DNA from: UBA1858 sp045106935
GTDB taxonomy: Bacteria; Pseudomonadota; Gammaproteobacteria; UBA4575
Length of the DNA: 53,277 nucleotides
NCBI GenBank assembly: GCA_045106935.1
Contig: JBGCFN010000031.1
Span: 1 to 53,277, forward strand
Direction: 5' to 3'
Shown here piece after piece: positions 9,132-17,781 of the stretch. Below the pieces are notes generated by a model that saw only the letters and a program-made list of their open reading frames with translations, searched no databases and was not told the DNA's origin. Positions within the stretch are counted from its first letter, which is position 1. Every line of letters begins with the position of its first letter. The position numbers and the translations under genes are program-made.

Positions 9132-9164
9132 GGCAAATAATTGCCGGATACGGCAATTATTGCC
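9132..9164. repeat. Inverted repeat upstream of zapE
   Basis: Arms GGCAAATAATTGCCG (9132-9146) and CGGCAATTATTGCC (9151-9164) pair around a 4-nt GATA loop with a single bulged A. No T run follows on either strand, so it is more likely an operator or a structured leader than a terminator. It lies about 100 bp upstream of the preferred zapE start. Confidence 0.5.
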
Positions 9165-9260
9165 AATAACAAACACTGGAACTCACTGAATAATAGTCGT
9201 ATTTTCACAAAATTCAGAGTTAATTTTGCAGTATATAACCTTAGGTACTTCTCCTCATTT

Positions 9261-10364
9261 ATGCCAAAACAAAAATACCAAGCAGCATTGGACGCCAATG
9301 AATTGAACTATGACGAAATGCAAATGAGGGTCGTAGAGCACCTGGAAATTCTGCACTCTCGGTTTATTAATCAAGATTCTAATTGCGAAAATTCCATTGG
9401 TAATAAGTTAACAGGAATTTTTCGTCTATCGAAAAAACAAAATACTGCGACTAAAGGTTTATATATTTGGGGATCAGTTGGCCGTGGGAAAACTTATCTC
9501 ATGGATATATTTTATGACTGTCTACCGCAAGAAAGAAAACTACGCTTACATTTTCATCGATTCATGCAAGAGATACATCATCAATTACGAAACATTAATA
9601 ATGAAGAAGATCCTTTAGTCACTGTTGCAGACAGCTTTAAACAACGCACTGATATTATCTGCTTAGACGAGCTGTTTGTGTCGGATATCGGAGATGCAAT
9701 GATATTGGCGGGATTGCTTGATGCATTTTTTTCTCATGGCATCATATTAGTCACAACCAGTAACTGTCACCCCGACGACTTATACAAAGGCGGCCTACAA
9801 AGGCAAAAATTCCTCCCTGCTATCGAACTAATTAAACAACAAACCAACGTGGTTGAACTCGGCGGGAATACTGATCATCGCTTAGAATTTTTGGAGCATG
9901 CCGATATTTTTCACCACCCACTTGATGAACACGCCCATCAAGTAATGGCAAATAATTTTTTACATGTTTCACCGGAACCGGGTATTGAAAATGAAAGCTT
10001 GTGTATTGAAGGGAGAAACATCCAAACAATTCGTTGCGCAGATGGTACGGTCTGGTTACTTTTCAATGAATTGTGTGGTGGTCCGCGCAGTGCAGCAGAT
10101 TACATTGAAATTGGCCGTTGTTTTAATACTGTATTAATTTCAGAAATACCCGTGTTAACAAATAACGACGACCTTGCTCGCCGCTTCATCACTGCTATCG
10201 ACGAGTTTTATGACCGTAGTGTTAAAGTGATAATTTCTGCAGAAGCAAGTGCTCATGATTTATACAAAGGAAAACGCCTATCTTTTGAATTTCAACGAAC
10301 TGTCAGTCGATTACTTGAAATGCGCTCCCATGACTACTTAGCACGACCACATAAATCACTGTGA
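9261..10364 (+). CDS. zapE: Cell division protein ZapE (AFG1-family ATPase)
   Basis: AFG1/ZapE-type P-loop ATPase, 367 aa from the ATG at 9261. In E. coli ZapE associates with the divisome and modulates FtsZ rings. Walker A is GSVGRGKTYLMD; Walker B with the family's following residues is IICLDELFVSDIGDAM; the sensor region is LVTTSNCHPDDLYKGGLQRQKFLPAI. The C-terminal LCGGPRSAADYIEIG stretch is typical. The frame stays open upstream to a possible ATG at 9141, but those 40 residues lack family resemblance and would run through the inverted repeat, so I prefer MPKQKYQAAL at 9261. There is no clear Shine-Dalgarno. The mdh gene follows 56 bp later on the same strand. Confidence 0.93.
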   Translation: MPKQKYQAALDANELNYDEMQMRVVEHLEILHSRFINQDSNCENSIGNKLTGIFRLSKKQNTATKGLYIWGSVGRGKTYLMDIFYDCLPQERKLRLHFHRFMQEIHHQLRNINNEEDPLVTVADSFKQRTDIICLDELFVSDIGDAMILAGLLDAFFSHGIILVTTSNCHPDDLYKGGLQRQKFLPAIELIKQQTNVVELGGNTDHRLEFLEHADIFHHPLDEHAHQVMANNFLHVSPEPGIENESLCIEGRNIQTIRCADGTVWLLFNELCGGPRSAADYIEIGRCFNTVLISEIPVLTNNDDLARRFITAIDEFYDRSVKVIISAEASAHDLYKGKRLSFEFQRTVSRLLEMRSHDYLARPHKSL

Positions 10365-10420
10365 CAGAAGATGCTTGTTTCGTTATGATTAACCTCTAAA
10401 TTATCACGTGTGAGTTGACT

Positions 10421-11404
10421 ATGAAAAAACCAGTTACCGTGGCCATCACCGGTGCCGGAGGAAACATTGGATACGCAATTGCTTTTCGTATTGCGGCAGG
10501 CAATTTATTTGGCCCTGACCAACCAGTGAACTTACATCTCATTGAAATTGAACCCGTATTACCCGCCCTAACAGGCGTCGTCATGGAATTAAATGACTGC
10601 GCTTTCCCAACACTTAACAAAATTGTTGCCACTGCCGATTTTTCTACAGGATTTGGTGATGCTGATTATATTTTCCTCATTGGCTCTAGACCGAGAGGCA
10701 AAGGCATGGAACGACAAGACCTGTTAAGCGCTAATGGCGCGATCTTCAAACCTACCGGAAAAGCAATCAGCGAAAATGCAGCGAAAGATGTTCGCGTATT
10801 AGTTGTGGGTAATCCGGCAAATACAAATGCACTGATTGCATTACATAATGCACCTAACTTGCAGCCCCACCAAATTACTTCGATGATGCGTTTAGACCAT
10901 AATCGCACCATCAGTATGCTCGCTGAAAAAGTAGGCGCACACTCTTCTTCAATAAATAATGTCACTGTATGGGGCAATCATTCAACAACGCAGTTCCCTG
11001 ATTTACAACACTGCACTGTCAATGGAAAAAGCGCACTTGAATTGATTGATATGGATTGGTATCGAAATGAATTTATAGAGCGCGTTCAAAAAAGAGGCGC
11101 CGAAATAATTGAGGCCCGCGGTGCCTCATCGGCAGCTTCAGCTGCCTCAGCAGCAATTGATCACATGCGTGATTGGGTGCTTGGTTCAGATGGAGACAGT
11201 TGGGTGAGTATGGGAACATACTCAACAGGAAGTTATGGTGTTACAAGTGAACTAATGTATTCATTCCCTACTCACTGCAGTAATCGCGAATTCCATACCA
11301 TTACAGATTTAGAACTAGATGAATTCTCACGTGAGATGATCGCGCTCTCTGAAAAAGAATTAATCAAAGAACGCGATATGATTAGATGGTTACTTTGCGA
11401 GTAA
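10421..11404 (+). CDS. mdh: Malate dehydrogenase, NAD-dependent
   Basis: 327-aa NAD-dependent malate dehydrogenase of the cytosolic/plant-type family, interconverting malate and oxaloacetate in the TCA cycle. N-terminal Rossmann motif GAGGNIGYAI; active-site region with catalytic histidine in TVWGNHSTTQFPD; substrate arginines in GSRPRGKGMERQDLL and MMRLDHNR; the IEARGASSAASAA helix is family-typical. The start is ATG at 10421 (MKKPVTVAITGAGG); a TTG six bases upstream is in frame but unnecessary. With the sdh operon in the same window it supplies two consecutive TCA-cycle steps. A typical fold and full motif set make the call firm. Confidence 0.95.
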   Translation: MKKPVTVAITGAGGNIGYAIAFRIAAGNLFGPDQPVNLHLIEIEPVLPALTGVVMELNDCAFPTLNKIVATADFSTGFGDADYIFLIGSRPRGKGMERQDLLSANGAIFKPTGKAISENAAKDVRVLVVGNPANTNALIALHNAPNLQPHQITSMMRLDHNRTISMLAEKVGAHSSSINNVTVWGNHSTTQFPDLQHCTVNGKSALELIDMDWYRNEFIERVQKRGAEIIEARGASSAASAASAAIDHMRDWVLGSDGDSWVSMGTYSTGSYGVTSELMYSFPTHCSNREFHTITDLELDEFSREMIALSEKELIKERDMIRWLLCE

Positions 11405-11410
11405 CTTAAG

Positions 11411-12271
11411 TTATAAATTAACACCCTGCCATTCAGTCACAAAATCATTAATATATTTTGCCACTTCATCTGGGCGATCTTCTTGCACCCAATGCCCTGC
11501 TCGTTCAATGTATTGAACTCTTGTTGGGCCTGATATTCTTTCTTTAAGTTTTTCTGCCGCTGATGCAGACATAAAGTTATCAGCAAGCCCCCACATCACC
11601 ATTGTAGGACAGGTAATTTTACTATGATCGACATCGGTGTCAGAATTTTGTGGATCTGCAGAAATTCGAATCAAGGATTTAAACCCTGTCATACCGGGTC
11701 CTCTACCCCAAAATTGTAGATAGTTTTGTTTACAGTTTTTGTCTGTGAATGGTGACCCATCGTAGCTACCCATTCGCATCAATGCTGGGAAACCTGCTAC
11801 TGCTTGCGGCAACGCTTGTGCCAGCACTTCATCAGGTGCGCCATCTAACCCTGCCAGGGCTTCAACTTCACATACAGGCCATTGATCAAAACACACCGGA
11901 TTAATTAACACTAATCGAGAGATATAGTCACAATACTTTGTAGCAAACACTTGGGCGACACCACCCCCATGATCATGCGCAACAAGAATAACTTTTCCTT
12001 TTAATCCTAAGCCCTCAATGACACCTTTAACTGCTTCCGCTTGATTCATAAAAGAGTGCTTAAATTTTTCGAGCGGCATATCTGATTGACCGTAACCCAC
12101 CATATCCATAGCAAGTGTTCGGTAGCGATCTTTCAGGTTTTCTTGGACATGACGCCAAAGACGCGCATTAGTTGGAATGCCGTGAACCATCAATAGTGTT
12201 TCTTCACCACTCCCAGATTCTTCTATATTGATATTGATCTTTAAACCATCAACTGTAACTTCTTGCTTCAT
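11411..12271 (-). CDS. Alpha/beta hydrolase with Asp nucleophile (haloalkane dehalogenase/epoxide hydrolase-like)
   Basis: 286-aa alpha/beta-fold hydrolase. The oxyanion motif MVHGIPTNA is at 28-36 and the nucleophile elbow VAHDHGGG puts an aspartate at residue 100 where esterases have serine. This is as in haloalkane/haloacetate dehalogenases and epoxide hydrolases. The catalytic histidine is in ERAGHWVQED near the C-terminus. A cap domain lies between. The ATG at 12271 follows a good GGAGAG ribosome site; an open extension to 12328 would cross the terminator hairpin region and is rejected. The substrate cannot be told from sequence. It is convergent with mdh (6-bp gap) and is separated from the upstream regulator gene by a terminator. 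Confidence 0.85.
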   Translation of the reverse strand: MKQEVTVDGLKININIEESGSGEETLLMVHGIPTNARLWRHVQENLKDRYRTLAMDMVGYGQSDMPLEKFKHSFMNQAEAVKGVIEGLGLKGKVILVAHDHGGGVAQVFATKYCDYISRLVLINPVCFDQWPVCEVEALAGLDGAPDEVLAQALPQAVAGFPALMRMGSYDGSPFTDKNCKQNYLQFWGRGPGMTGFKSLIRISADPQNSDTDVDHSKITCPTMVMWGLADNFMSASAAEKLKERISGPTRVQYIERAGHWVQEDRPDEVAKYINDFVTEWQGVNL

Positions 12272-12334
12272 AACTCTCTCCGTATTCTTATTATTCTCAC
12301 ATCCTAACTCCAAATAATCATTGAACACAAATAA

Positions 12335-12359
12335 AAAAGCCCTGGAATCCAGGGCTTTT
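12335..12359 (-). terminator. Rho-independent terminator after the IscR-like gene (bidirectional)
   Basis: Symmetrical hairpin AAAAGCCCTGG/CCAGGGCTTTT around a 3-nt AAT centre with A/T runs on both flanks, 30 bp after the stop of the minus-strand regulator and upstream of the hydrolase start. It should end the regulator transcript, making it monocistronic. Confidence 0.88.
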
Positions 12360-12389
12360 AATCATATCTATTTATGGGCCTCGTTTTAG

Positions 12390-12896
12390 CTATGCTGCAC
12401 TTCTATCTGGAAAGATATCACCATCTCCATTATCCCTGGTGTTACTTTCACTATGACTGTCGCCAGTATTTAGTCCATCATTCGAGTCCAATGTATTGGG
12501 TCGATTAGCAAACTCAGCCAAAGTGATGCTATTTAAGAAACCATAAATCTTTTCACTGAGCTCATCCCAAAGCACGTGTGTGACATATTTTTTCTCTAAT
12601 GTTGGCTCAACAGAAACATCTGATGATACTTGTGGCTTGTATTCATCGATAGCTGAGATAATTTGTGCAACGCTGATTTCGCTTGGCAAACGAGACAATT
12701 TATAGCCGCCTCCTGGCCCACGCACACCGATCACTAATCCACTCTTACGTAGTTTCGCAAATAGCTGCTCTAAATAAGATAATGATATCCCCTGGCTTTG
12801 AGATATTTCAGCCAAGGTGACAGGTCGAACCCTATCATTGAGCGCCAAATCCATCATGGCAGTAATTGCATGACGTGCTTTGGTTGATAATTTCAT
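12390..12896 (-). CDS. Rrf2-family regulator, IscR-like but lacking all Fe-S cysteines
   Basis: 168-aa Rrf2-family winged-helix regulator. The N-terminus MKLSTKARHAITAMMDLAL, recognition-helix region QGISLSYLEQLFAKLRKSGLV and wing GPGGGYKLSR are very close to IscR, as is the region after the cluster site (THVLWDELSEKIYGFLNSITLAEF). In IscR three cysteines and a histidine bind a [2Fe-2S] cluster just before this point. Here the histidine (YVTHVLW) stays but the protein has no cysteine anywhere. It therefore should not sense clusters in the usual way. A polar 30-residue tail rich in Asn, Asp and Ser follows. No isc or suf genes are adjacent. ATG at 12896 has AAGGTGG upstream; a GTG at 12905 overlaps that site and is rejected. 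Confidence 0.88.
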   Translation of the reverse strand: MKLSTKARHAITAMMDLALNDRVRPVTLAEISQSQGISLSYLEQLFAKLRKSGLVIGVRGPGGGYKLSRLPSEISVAQIISAIDEYKPQVSSDVSVEPTLEKKYVTHVLWDELSEKIYGFLNSITLAEFANRPNTLDSNDGLNTGDSHSESNTRDNGDGDIFPDRSAA

Positions 12897-13082
12897 TTTG
12901 ACCACCTTTTTATCTTAAAATTTATTCTTACAACTATGTTATTAGTGTGTATTTTTCGTCTCTGGTTTCATCTATTTTGCAATAAATTTTAAAAAATCAG
13001 AGTCAGCCTATTCACGATATCCATCGGCAATATCAAGATGAATAATGGCATTGGAACGTACTTAATGGATTAATTGTATATT

Positions 13083-13565
13083 TTATACACAATCAATTCG
13101 AGACATTTCAGTATTAAACACATGCCCTTGTGCTATACAAAAGCTCAACCACTTATACAAGAACCGGTTATCCCTCCATTTATTACACAACGAACTATCC
13201 TCAGATCGCTTGGGCACACCCCATTTCATCTCACGATGCAGCACTTCTGCTTGCATCGCATCGAAATACACCCTGACTAATACATTAGGCAATTCTCTTG
13301 GCGTATTATCGTTATGCTCTTGAAATCGATAGGTGAGATTCAGCGTAATGGTGTATTTCGTCCGTTCAATGACACGTAGGTGCAAATCTAAGCCTTGATT
13401 CACATGAGAGGCATTATAGTCATGTAAAACATGAAGATTTCCACATAACTTTTTGAGTTTAATATAATTATTCTCATAAATTTCCATCAGACCTGCAAAC
13501 GTATTGGGATCTGGATGTGGAATTCTTGCGTATTTAGTAGAGCAACGCATAGTAAATTGTGTCAA
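13083..13565 (-). CDS. DUF1249 family protein (YqiB-like)
   Basis: 160-aa cytoplasmic protein resembling E. coli YqiB (DUF1249), of unknown function. Shared landmarks: an N-terminal F..LMEIYENNY.KLKKL helix; IERTKYTITL; the LPNVLVRVYFDAMQAEVL strand-helix; and the C-terminal NRFLYKWLSFCIAQGH motif (compare NQFLADWLRYCLAHG in YqiB). The start ATG at 13565 follows the ygfX stop by 9 bp, so it is the last gene of the sdh-sdhE-ygfX group. A weak AT-rich inverted repeat overlaps its stop. No function is proposed. Confidence 0.78.
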   Translation of the reverse strand: MTQFTMRCSTKYARIPHPDPNTFAGLMEIYENNYIKLKKLCGNLHVLHDYNASHVNQGLDLHLRVIERTKYTITLNLTYRFQEHNDNTPRELPNVLVRVYFDAMQAEVLHREMKWGVPKRSEDSSLCNKWRDNRFLYKWLSFCIAQGHVFNTEMSRIDCV

Positions 13566-13574
13566 TTATTAAAC

Positions 13575-14003
13575 TCATTTGAATCTTTGATTAAATATAC
13601 CAGGACAAATTATACATCGGCGTAATTGCAGAAATCGTTCATTTGATAATGAATCTACTCCAATTATCTTGGCTCGACTGCGTTTACCTGGCGAAGATAG
13701 AATTATCCAGACGAGCGAATCATTTAAATAAGCCACATTAAGATGCTCAAATCGTTGCCAATGATTTGAGTCACTCGACACACTCCAACACTTGAAGGCA
13801 GATTCATATTTGATGAAAAAATGACCTTTGGCAGACCATTGCTTTAACGTAATAGCCAAAGAAATCAGCAAAATCAAAGTCGTGCTTGCAATCAAAAGCA
13901 TTGATAGATCAAAACTCATGACGCAGACAATGGTGAAGACATGAACAAACACGATATAAATGACCATCAACCGTGATGGCGACACTTCAAACTGTTCAAT
14001 CAA
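13575..14003 (-). CDS. ygfX: YgfX/CptA-family membrane protein
   Basis: 142-aa protein with two N-terminal hydrophobic segments (about 12-32 and 34-52) and a cytoplasmic C-terminal domain. The pattern FEVSPSRLM near the start, then W..W..L......DSLVWIILSS and the closing IGVDSLSNERFLQLRR is typical of YgfX. In E. coli this is encoded beside SdhE and was described as an inner-membrane toxin-like protein acting on FtsZ and MreB. The start overlaps the sdhE stop by 4 bases (ATGA), the same coupling seen elsewhere. Identification rests on both the sequence pattern and the neighbour. Confidence 0.8.
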   Translation of the reverse strand: MIEQFEVSPSRLMVIYIVFVHVFTIVCVMSFDLSMLLIASTTLILLISLAITLKQWSAKGHFFIKYESAFKCWSVSSDSNHWQRFEHLNVAYLNDSLVWIILSSPGKRSRAKIIGVDSLSNERFLQLRRCIICPGIFNQRFK

Positions 14004-14242
14004 ATTGAATGAATTTTATCCACTATTGTGATGACTAAAGGGTCCTTGACAGACTGATTTCGTGTCAGTATCGCATGCAATTCGGGGTCTTGTAGTGCAA
14101 GTAATGCTGCAAATGCACATTGTTCGCTTGCATCCGCACAATCGTAGAAATTCTCAAGATAGCGAGTCGTTAATGTATCTAGTTCCTTCGTCCCTCGACG
14201 ACATCGCCAACGCAATTTAGAGCGATCTGGAACGCCCGACAT
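14000..14242 (-). CDS. sdhE: FAD assembly factor SdhE
   Basis: 80-aa SdhE (YgfY/CptB), the chaperone that promotes covalent flavinylation of SdhA and FrdA. The conserved RG element is present as RRGTKELD (15-22; E. coli has RRGMRELD), followed by the helical bundle motif LDTLTTRYLENFYD and the FAALLALQDPEL stretch. It lies 17 bp after sdhB and directly in the sdh operon, so the assembly factor is made together with its client. Confidence 0.93.
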   Translation of the reverse strand: MSGVPDRSKLRWRCRRGTKELDTLTTRYLENFYDCADASEQCAFAALLALQDPELHAILTRNQSVKDPLVITIVDKIHSI

Positions 14243-14259
14243 AATTGAATAAGAGTCGT

Positions 14260-15042
14260 TTAGTTGCGTCGTTTAACGATTAATTTCTTAATCTCGGCGA
14301 TCGCTTTTGCAGGATTTAGATTCTTTGGACAAGCATTAGTACAATTCATAATCGTGTGGCATCGATATAACTTAAATGGATCTTCTAACTCGTCTAGTCG
14401 CTCACCAGTCGATTCATCACGACTATCTGCTATCCAACGATAGGCAGCAAGTAAAGCGGCAGGGCCCAAATAACGATCACTATTCCACCAGTAACTTGGG
14501 CAACTAGTTGAACAACATGCACATAAAATACACTCTTCTAACCCTTCTAGCTTTTCACGGTCTTCTTTAGATTGAAGGCGTTCACGATCAGGCGGTGGAG
14601 GTGTATCTGTCTGCATCCATGGTTGAATAGAGGCATATTGTGCATAAAAGTTGGTTAAATCTGGCACCAAGTCTTTGACAACATCCATATGTGGCAATGG
14701 GTATACTTTCACATCACCCTTAATATCATCAATAGCTTTAATACATGCCAATGTATTCATACCATCAATATTCATTGAACAAGAGCCACAAATCCCTTCT
14801 CGACAAGAACGTCTAAAGGTTAATGTTGGATCAATTTCGTTCTTAATCTTAATTAAAGCATCAAGCACCATCGGCCCGCAGGTATCAAGATCGATATCAT
14901 ACGTATCTACGCTAGGATTATTCCCATCATCTGGGTTGTAACGATAAATTTTGAAGCGCTTTGTATTCTTAGCCGTTGCCGGGGCTTCAAACACTCTACC
15001 CTTTTTAACAATCGAATTTGCTGGAAGTGAAAATTCAGCCAT
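14260..15042 (-). CDS. sdhB: Succinate dehydrogenase iron-sulfur subunit SdhB
   Basis: 260-aa iron-sulfur subunit of succinate dehydrogenase (complex II), carrying electrons from FAD to quinone. All cluster ligands are visible. [2Fe-2S]: C80, C85, C88, C100 (SCREGICGSC...LAC). [4Fe-4S]: C171, C174, C177 plus C238. [3Fe-4S]: C181, C228, C234. The N-terminus is about 20 residues longer than that of E. coli SdhB, an alphaproteobacteria/mitochondria-like feature shared by some gammaproteobacteria. Gene order sdhC-D-A-B is standard; sdhA ends 41 bp upstream. Confidence 0.96.
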   Translation of the reverse strand: MAEFSLPANSIVKKGRVFEAPATAKNTKRFKIYRYNPDDGNNPSVDTYDIDLDTCGPMVLDALIKIKNEIDPTLTFRRSCREGICGSCSMNIDGMNTLACIKAIDDIKGDVKVYPLPHMDVVKDLVPDLTNFYAQYASIQPWMQTDTPPPPDRERLQSKEDREKLEGLEECILCACCSTSCPSYWWNSDRYLGPAALLAAYRWIADSRDESTGERLDELEDPFKLYRCHTIMNCTNACPKNLNPAKAIAEIKKLIVKRRN

Positions 15043-15083
15043 GAATAGCTCCTATCATCCTTTTACTTAATCCTGAAAAATGC

Positions 15084-16874
15084 TTAGTAAACACGTGCTT
15101 TTGGTGGGAACACGTCGACTTCATCAGTTAACGTTGTCAGATGCACTGGACGATAATCAATATCGACTTTACCTTCATCTGAAACCGTCGCCAGTGTGTG
15201 TTTCATCCAAGAATCATCATCACGGTCCTTAAAATCATCACGTGCATGAGCACCCCGACTCTCAGGTCGATTTAAGGCGGATGCGACAGTCGCAATTGCT
15301 TGAGGAAATAGATTTGATAACTCTAGAGTTTCAATTAAGTCTGTATTCCAAACCATTGATTTATCAGTAACTTTCACATCATCAAACTGCTTATATAAAG
15401 CACTGACTTTTTCTAAGCCTGTCGATAATGACTCACCAGTTCTAAACACTGCAGCATGAGTTTGCATTGTTTTTTGTAGATTCAATCGTAAATCAGCAGT
15501 GCTTGTGCTGCCATTTGAATGACGTAACGCATCAAACCGATCCATGACTTTCTCAGTGGCATGTTCCGGTAACGTTGGATGTGGCGTATTGGGCTTCACT
15601 AATTCAGCGGCTCTAATTGCTGCTGCACGCCCAAAGACGATCAAGTCTAGTAATGAATTGGACCCTAGTCTATTTGCGCCATGAACAGAGACACATGCCG
15701 CCTCACCTATAGCCATTAAACCTGGCATAACGGTATCTGGGTCACCATTCACTAAATTGACAACTTGGCCATAATGATTGGTTGGAATTCCGCCCATATT
15801 GTAATGCACGGTCGGTAATACAGGAATTGGATTCTTGGTGACATCAACCCCCGCAAATATTCTCGCGCTTTCCGCGATGCCCGGCAGTTTTTCATTGATC
15901 ACATCTGCGCCTAAATGTTCTAAATGCAAATGTATATGATCAGCTTCATCACCAATGCCTCGCCCTTCATTTATCTCCATCGTCATTGAACGACTAACGA
16001 CGTCTCTAGAAGCTAAATCTTTAGCGTTTGGCGCATAACGCTCCATAAAACGGTCACCTTGAGAATTAGTCAAATACCCTCCCTCTCCACGTGCACCCTC
16101 AGTAATCAAACATCCCGAGCCATAGATACCTGTTGGATGAAATTGCACAAATTCCATATCTTGCAAAGGCATTCCTGCCCTTAAAATCATAGCGTTACCG
16201 TCACCTGTGCATGTATGTGCTGAAGTACATGAGAAGTAAGTACGCCCATAACCACCGGTAGCAAGTAGCACTTGATGAGCACGAAAACGATGTAATTCTC
16301 CTGTGGCCAAATCAATCGCAATCACACCACGACATGTTCCATCATCGTCCATCAATAAATCGATCGCAAAGTATTCAATGTAAAACTCGGCATTATGTTT
16401 TAGCGACTGTTGATACAAAGTATGCAAAATCGCGTGCCCCGTTCTATCTGCTGCGGCACATGTGCGCTGAGCGATACCTTCGCCATAGCGTGTTGTCATG
16501 CCACCAAATGGACGTTGATAGATTTTTCCTTCTTCTGTTCGAGAAAATGGCACTCCGTAATGCTCTAACTCAACAATTGCAGGAACAGCTTCTCGACACA
16601 TGTACTCAATAGCATCTTGATCGCCCAGCCAATCTGACCCTTTAACGGTGTCATACATGTGCCAGCGCCAATCATCTTCACCCATATTCCCCAGCGAAGC
16701 ACTCATACCACCCTGTGCAGCCACAGTATGGCTTCGTGTTGGAAATACTTTAGTGATACATGCGGTCGATAACCCGCTCACTGCCATGCCAAATGTAGCA
16801 CGCAGGCCCGCTCCACCAGCACCTACAACGAGGACGTCGTAAGTGTGGTCAATAAACTTATAACTTTCGCCCAT
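15084..16874 (-). CDS. sdhA: Succinate dehydrogenase flavoprotein subunit SdhA
   Basis: Catalytic flavoprotein of complex II, 596 aa, oxidising succinate to fumarate. The FAD dinucleotide fold GAGGAG is at 18-23. The covalent FAD histidine is H49 in RSHTVAAQGG. Substrate-site motifs QFHPTGIYGSG and TEGARGEGG, the arginine-rich ESRGAH.RDD near the C-terminus and the terminal PPKARVY are all present. The frame is open to 16937, but that extension overlaps sdhD and lacks homology; ATG at 16874 (MGESYKFIDHTYDVLVVG) gives the family N-terminus 4 bp after the sdhD stop. SdhE, encoded in the same operon, would attach the FAD. Confidence 0.97.
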   Translation of the reverse strand: MGESYKFIDHTYDVLVVGAGGAGLRATFGMAVSGLSTACITKVFPTRSHTVAAQGGMSASLGNMGEDDWRWHMYDTVKGSDWLGDQDAIEYMCREAVPAIVELEHYGVPFSRTEEGKIYQRPFGGMTTRYGEGIAQRTCAAADRTGHAILHTLYQQSLKHNAEFYIEYFAIDLLMDDDGTCRGVIAIDLATGELHRFRAHQVLLATGGYGRTYFSCTSAHTCTGDGNAMILRAGMPLQDMEFVQFHPTGIYGSGCLITEGARGEGGYLTNSQGDRFMERYAPNAKDLASRDVVSRSMTMEINEGRGIGDEADHIHLHLEHLGADVINEKLPGIAESARIFAGVDVTKNPIPVLPTVHYNMGGIPTNHYGQVVNLVNGDPDTVMPGLMAIGEAACVSVHGANRLGSNSLLDLIVFGRAAAIRAAELVKPNTPHPTLPEHATEKVMDRFDALRHSNGSTSTADLRLNLQKTMQTHAAVFRTGESLSTGLEKVSALYKQFDDVKVTDKSMVWNTDLIETLELSNLFPQAIATVASALNRPESRGAHARDDFKDRDDDSWMKHTLATVSDEGKVDIDYRPVHLTTLTDEVDVFPPKARVY

Positions 16875-16878
16875 ACTA

Positions 16879-17250
16879 TTACAAAGATACTTTAATAATT
16901 GAAAATAAGCCCATGAATGTAAAAGCAATACATGCAAAATTCAGAGCGATTAATGAGGCTACTTTTCTCCAGCCACCAACGTAGTCTTCGATGATGACCT
17001 GAACCCCTAACTGCACGTGATAAAACATAGTCACGACCAATAATGCCAATGCTACAGCCACAATTGGTGACTGCATCCAACTGATGACAGCGGCATAACT
17101 AAATTCACCAAAACTAGCAATGGAGAAAGCCAGCCAAATAGTCAGAGGAACTAACGCAATTGACGTTAAACGTTGAGCCCACCAGTGGTGCGCACCTTCT
17201 TTCGCGGACCCAAGGCCTTTAGCATTTGATAATGGTGTTCTTAAACTCAT
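16879..17250 (-). CDS. sdhD: Succinate dehydrogenase membrane anchor SdhD
   Basis: 123-aa hydrophobic anchor subunit of complex II with three predicted transmembrane helices (about 30-48, 60-80, 98-118). The YHVQLGVQVIIEDYVGG motif is characteristic of bacterial/mitochondrial SdhD and contains residues of the quinone/heme pocket. The N-terminal segment HHWWAQRLTSIALVPLTIWL is also typical. It lies 5 bp after sdhC and 4 bp before sdhA in the operon. Confidence 0.93.
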   Translation of the reverse strand: MSLRTPLSNAKGLGSAKEGAHHWWAQRLTSIALVPLTIWLAFSIASFGEFSYAAVISWMQSPIVAVALALLVVTMFYHVQLGVQVIIEDYVGGWRKVASLIALNFACIAFTFMGLFSIIKVSL

Positions 17251-17255
17251 CTATA

Positions 17256-17636
17256 TTAACCCCACGCTAGTGCCCAAGTGGCTGCTGTTGCTATAAACGC
17301 AAATGCGATCACAAATAGACCAGATCTGTTTGCAGTATTCTTTTCTAGTGCAGCGCCTGCATCCCAAATCAAATGACGCACACCATTTGCTAAGTGCAAA
17401 TAAAGTGCAAATGACCAGCCTACTAGTAGTAGTAAGCCGATTGGATGTGAGAGCCATGATTGAACGGCTTCAAACTGACTAGATCCACTCGCGATGGCTG
17501 CAAGTACTACGACCATCACTACCGCGCCAATACTGAGAAATACACCACTCATACGATGGAGAATGGATAACGCCATGGTGAGCTGCCAGCGATAGATCCC
17601 TAAATGTGGCGACAATGGCCGTTGAGGTGTGCCCAT
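17256..17636 (-). CDS. sdhC: Succinate dehydrogenase cytochrome b556 subunit SdhC
   Basis: 126-aa membrane anchor of complex II that provides a heme b ligand and part of the quinone site. Starts with the SdhC signature RPLSPHLGIYRWQLTMALSI and HRMSGVFLS (pfam Sdh_cyt). The heme-ligand histidine is in HLANGVRHLIWD. Three hydrophobic helices are visible. A good ribosome site (AGGAG, 9 nt before ATG at 17636) marks the first gene of the operon, whose promoter must lie in the 260-bp interval shared with ygfZ. Confidence 0.94.
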   Translation of the reverse strand: MGTPQRPLSPHLGIYRWQLTMALSILHRMSGVFLSIGAVVMVVVLAAIASGSSQFEAVQSWLSHPIGLLLLVGWSFALYLHLANGVRHLIWDAGAALEKNTANRSGLFVIAFAFIATAATWALAWG

Positions 17637-17781
17637 GAAAATTGACTCCTAACTTCCTGTAATACTTAACTGAGGCACGGGCTAAAATATTGCCGCACCT
17701 ACTCGATTCTATATTATGACTTGATAACCACGTTTAATGAATTGATTATATTCAAAATCATAATTGTTAGCGCAAGAATTG

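Larger units (their letters stand above)
8783..9260. other. Non-coding divergent interval between nagZ and zapE
   Basis: 478 bp with no convincing protein gene. It holds a minus-strand hairpin plus T-run terminator (8922-8954), a second stem-loop (8975-9011), and a TATAAT on the minus strand (9056-9051), together suggesting a small RNA. A 14-bp-arm inverted repeat (9132-9164) lies nearer zapE. A reading frame from 9141 into zapE is open but its first 40 codons look non-conserved. Confidence 0.7.

Noticed and set aside
9141..9260. Longer zapE from ATG 9141
   Set aside because: The extra 40 residues do not look conserved and run over an inverted repeat.
13073..13095. AT inverted repeat at the end of the DUF1249 gene as terminator
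   Set aside because: Imperfect, A/T only, no T run; too weak to call.
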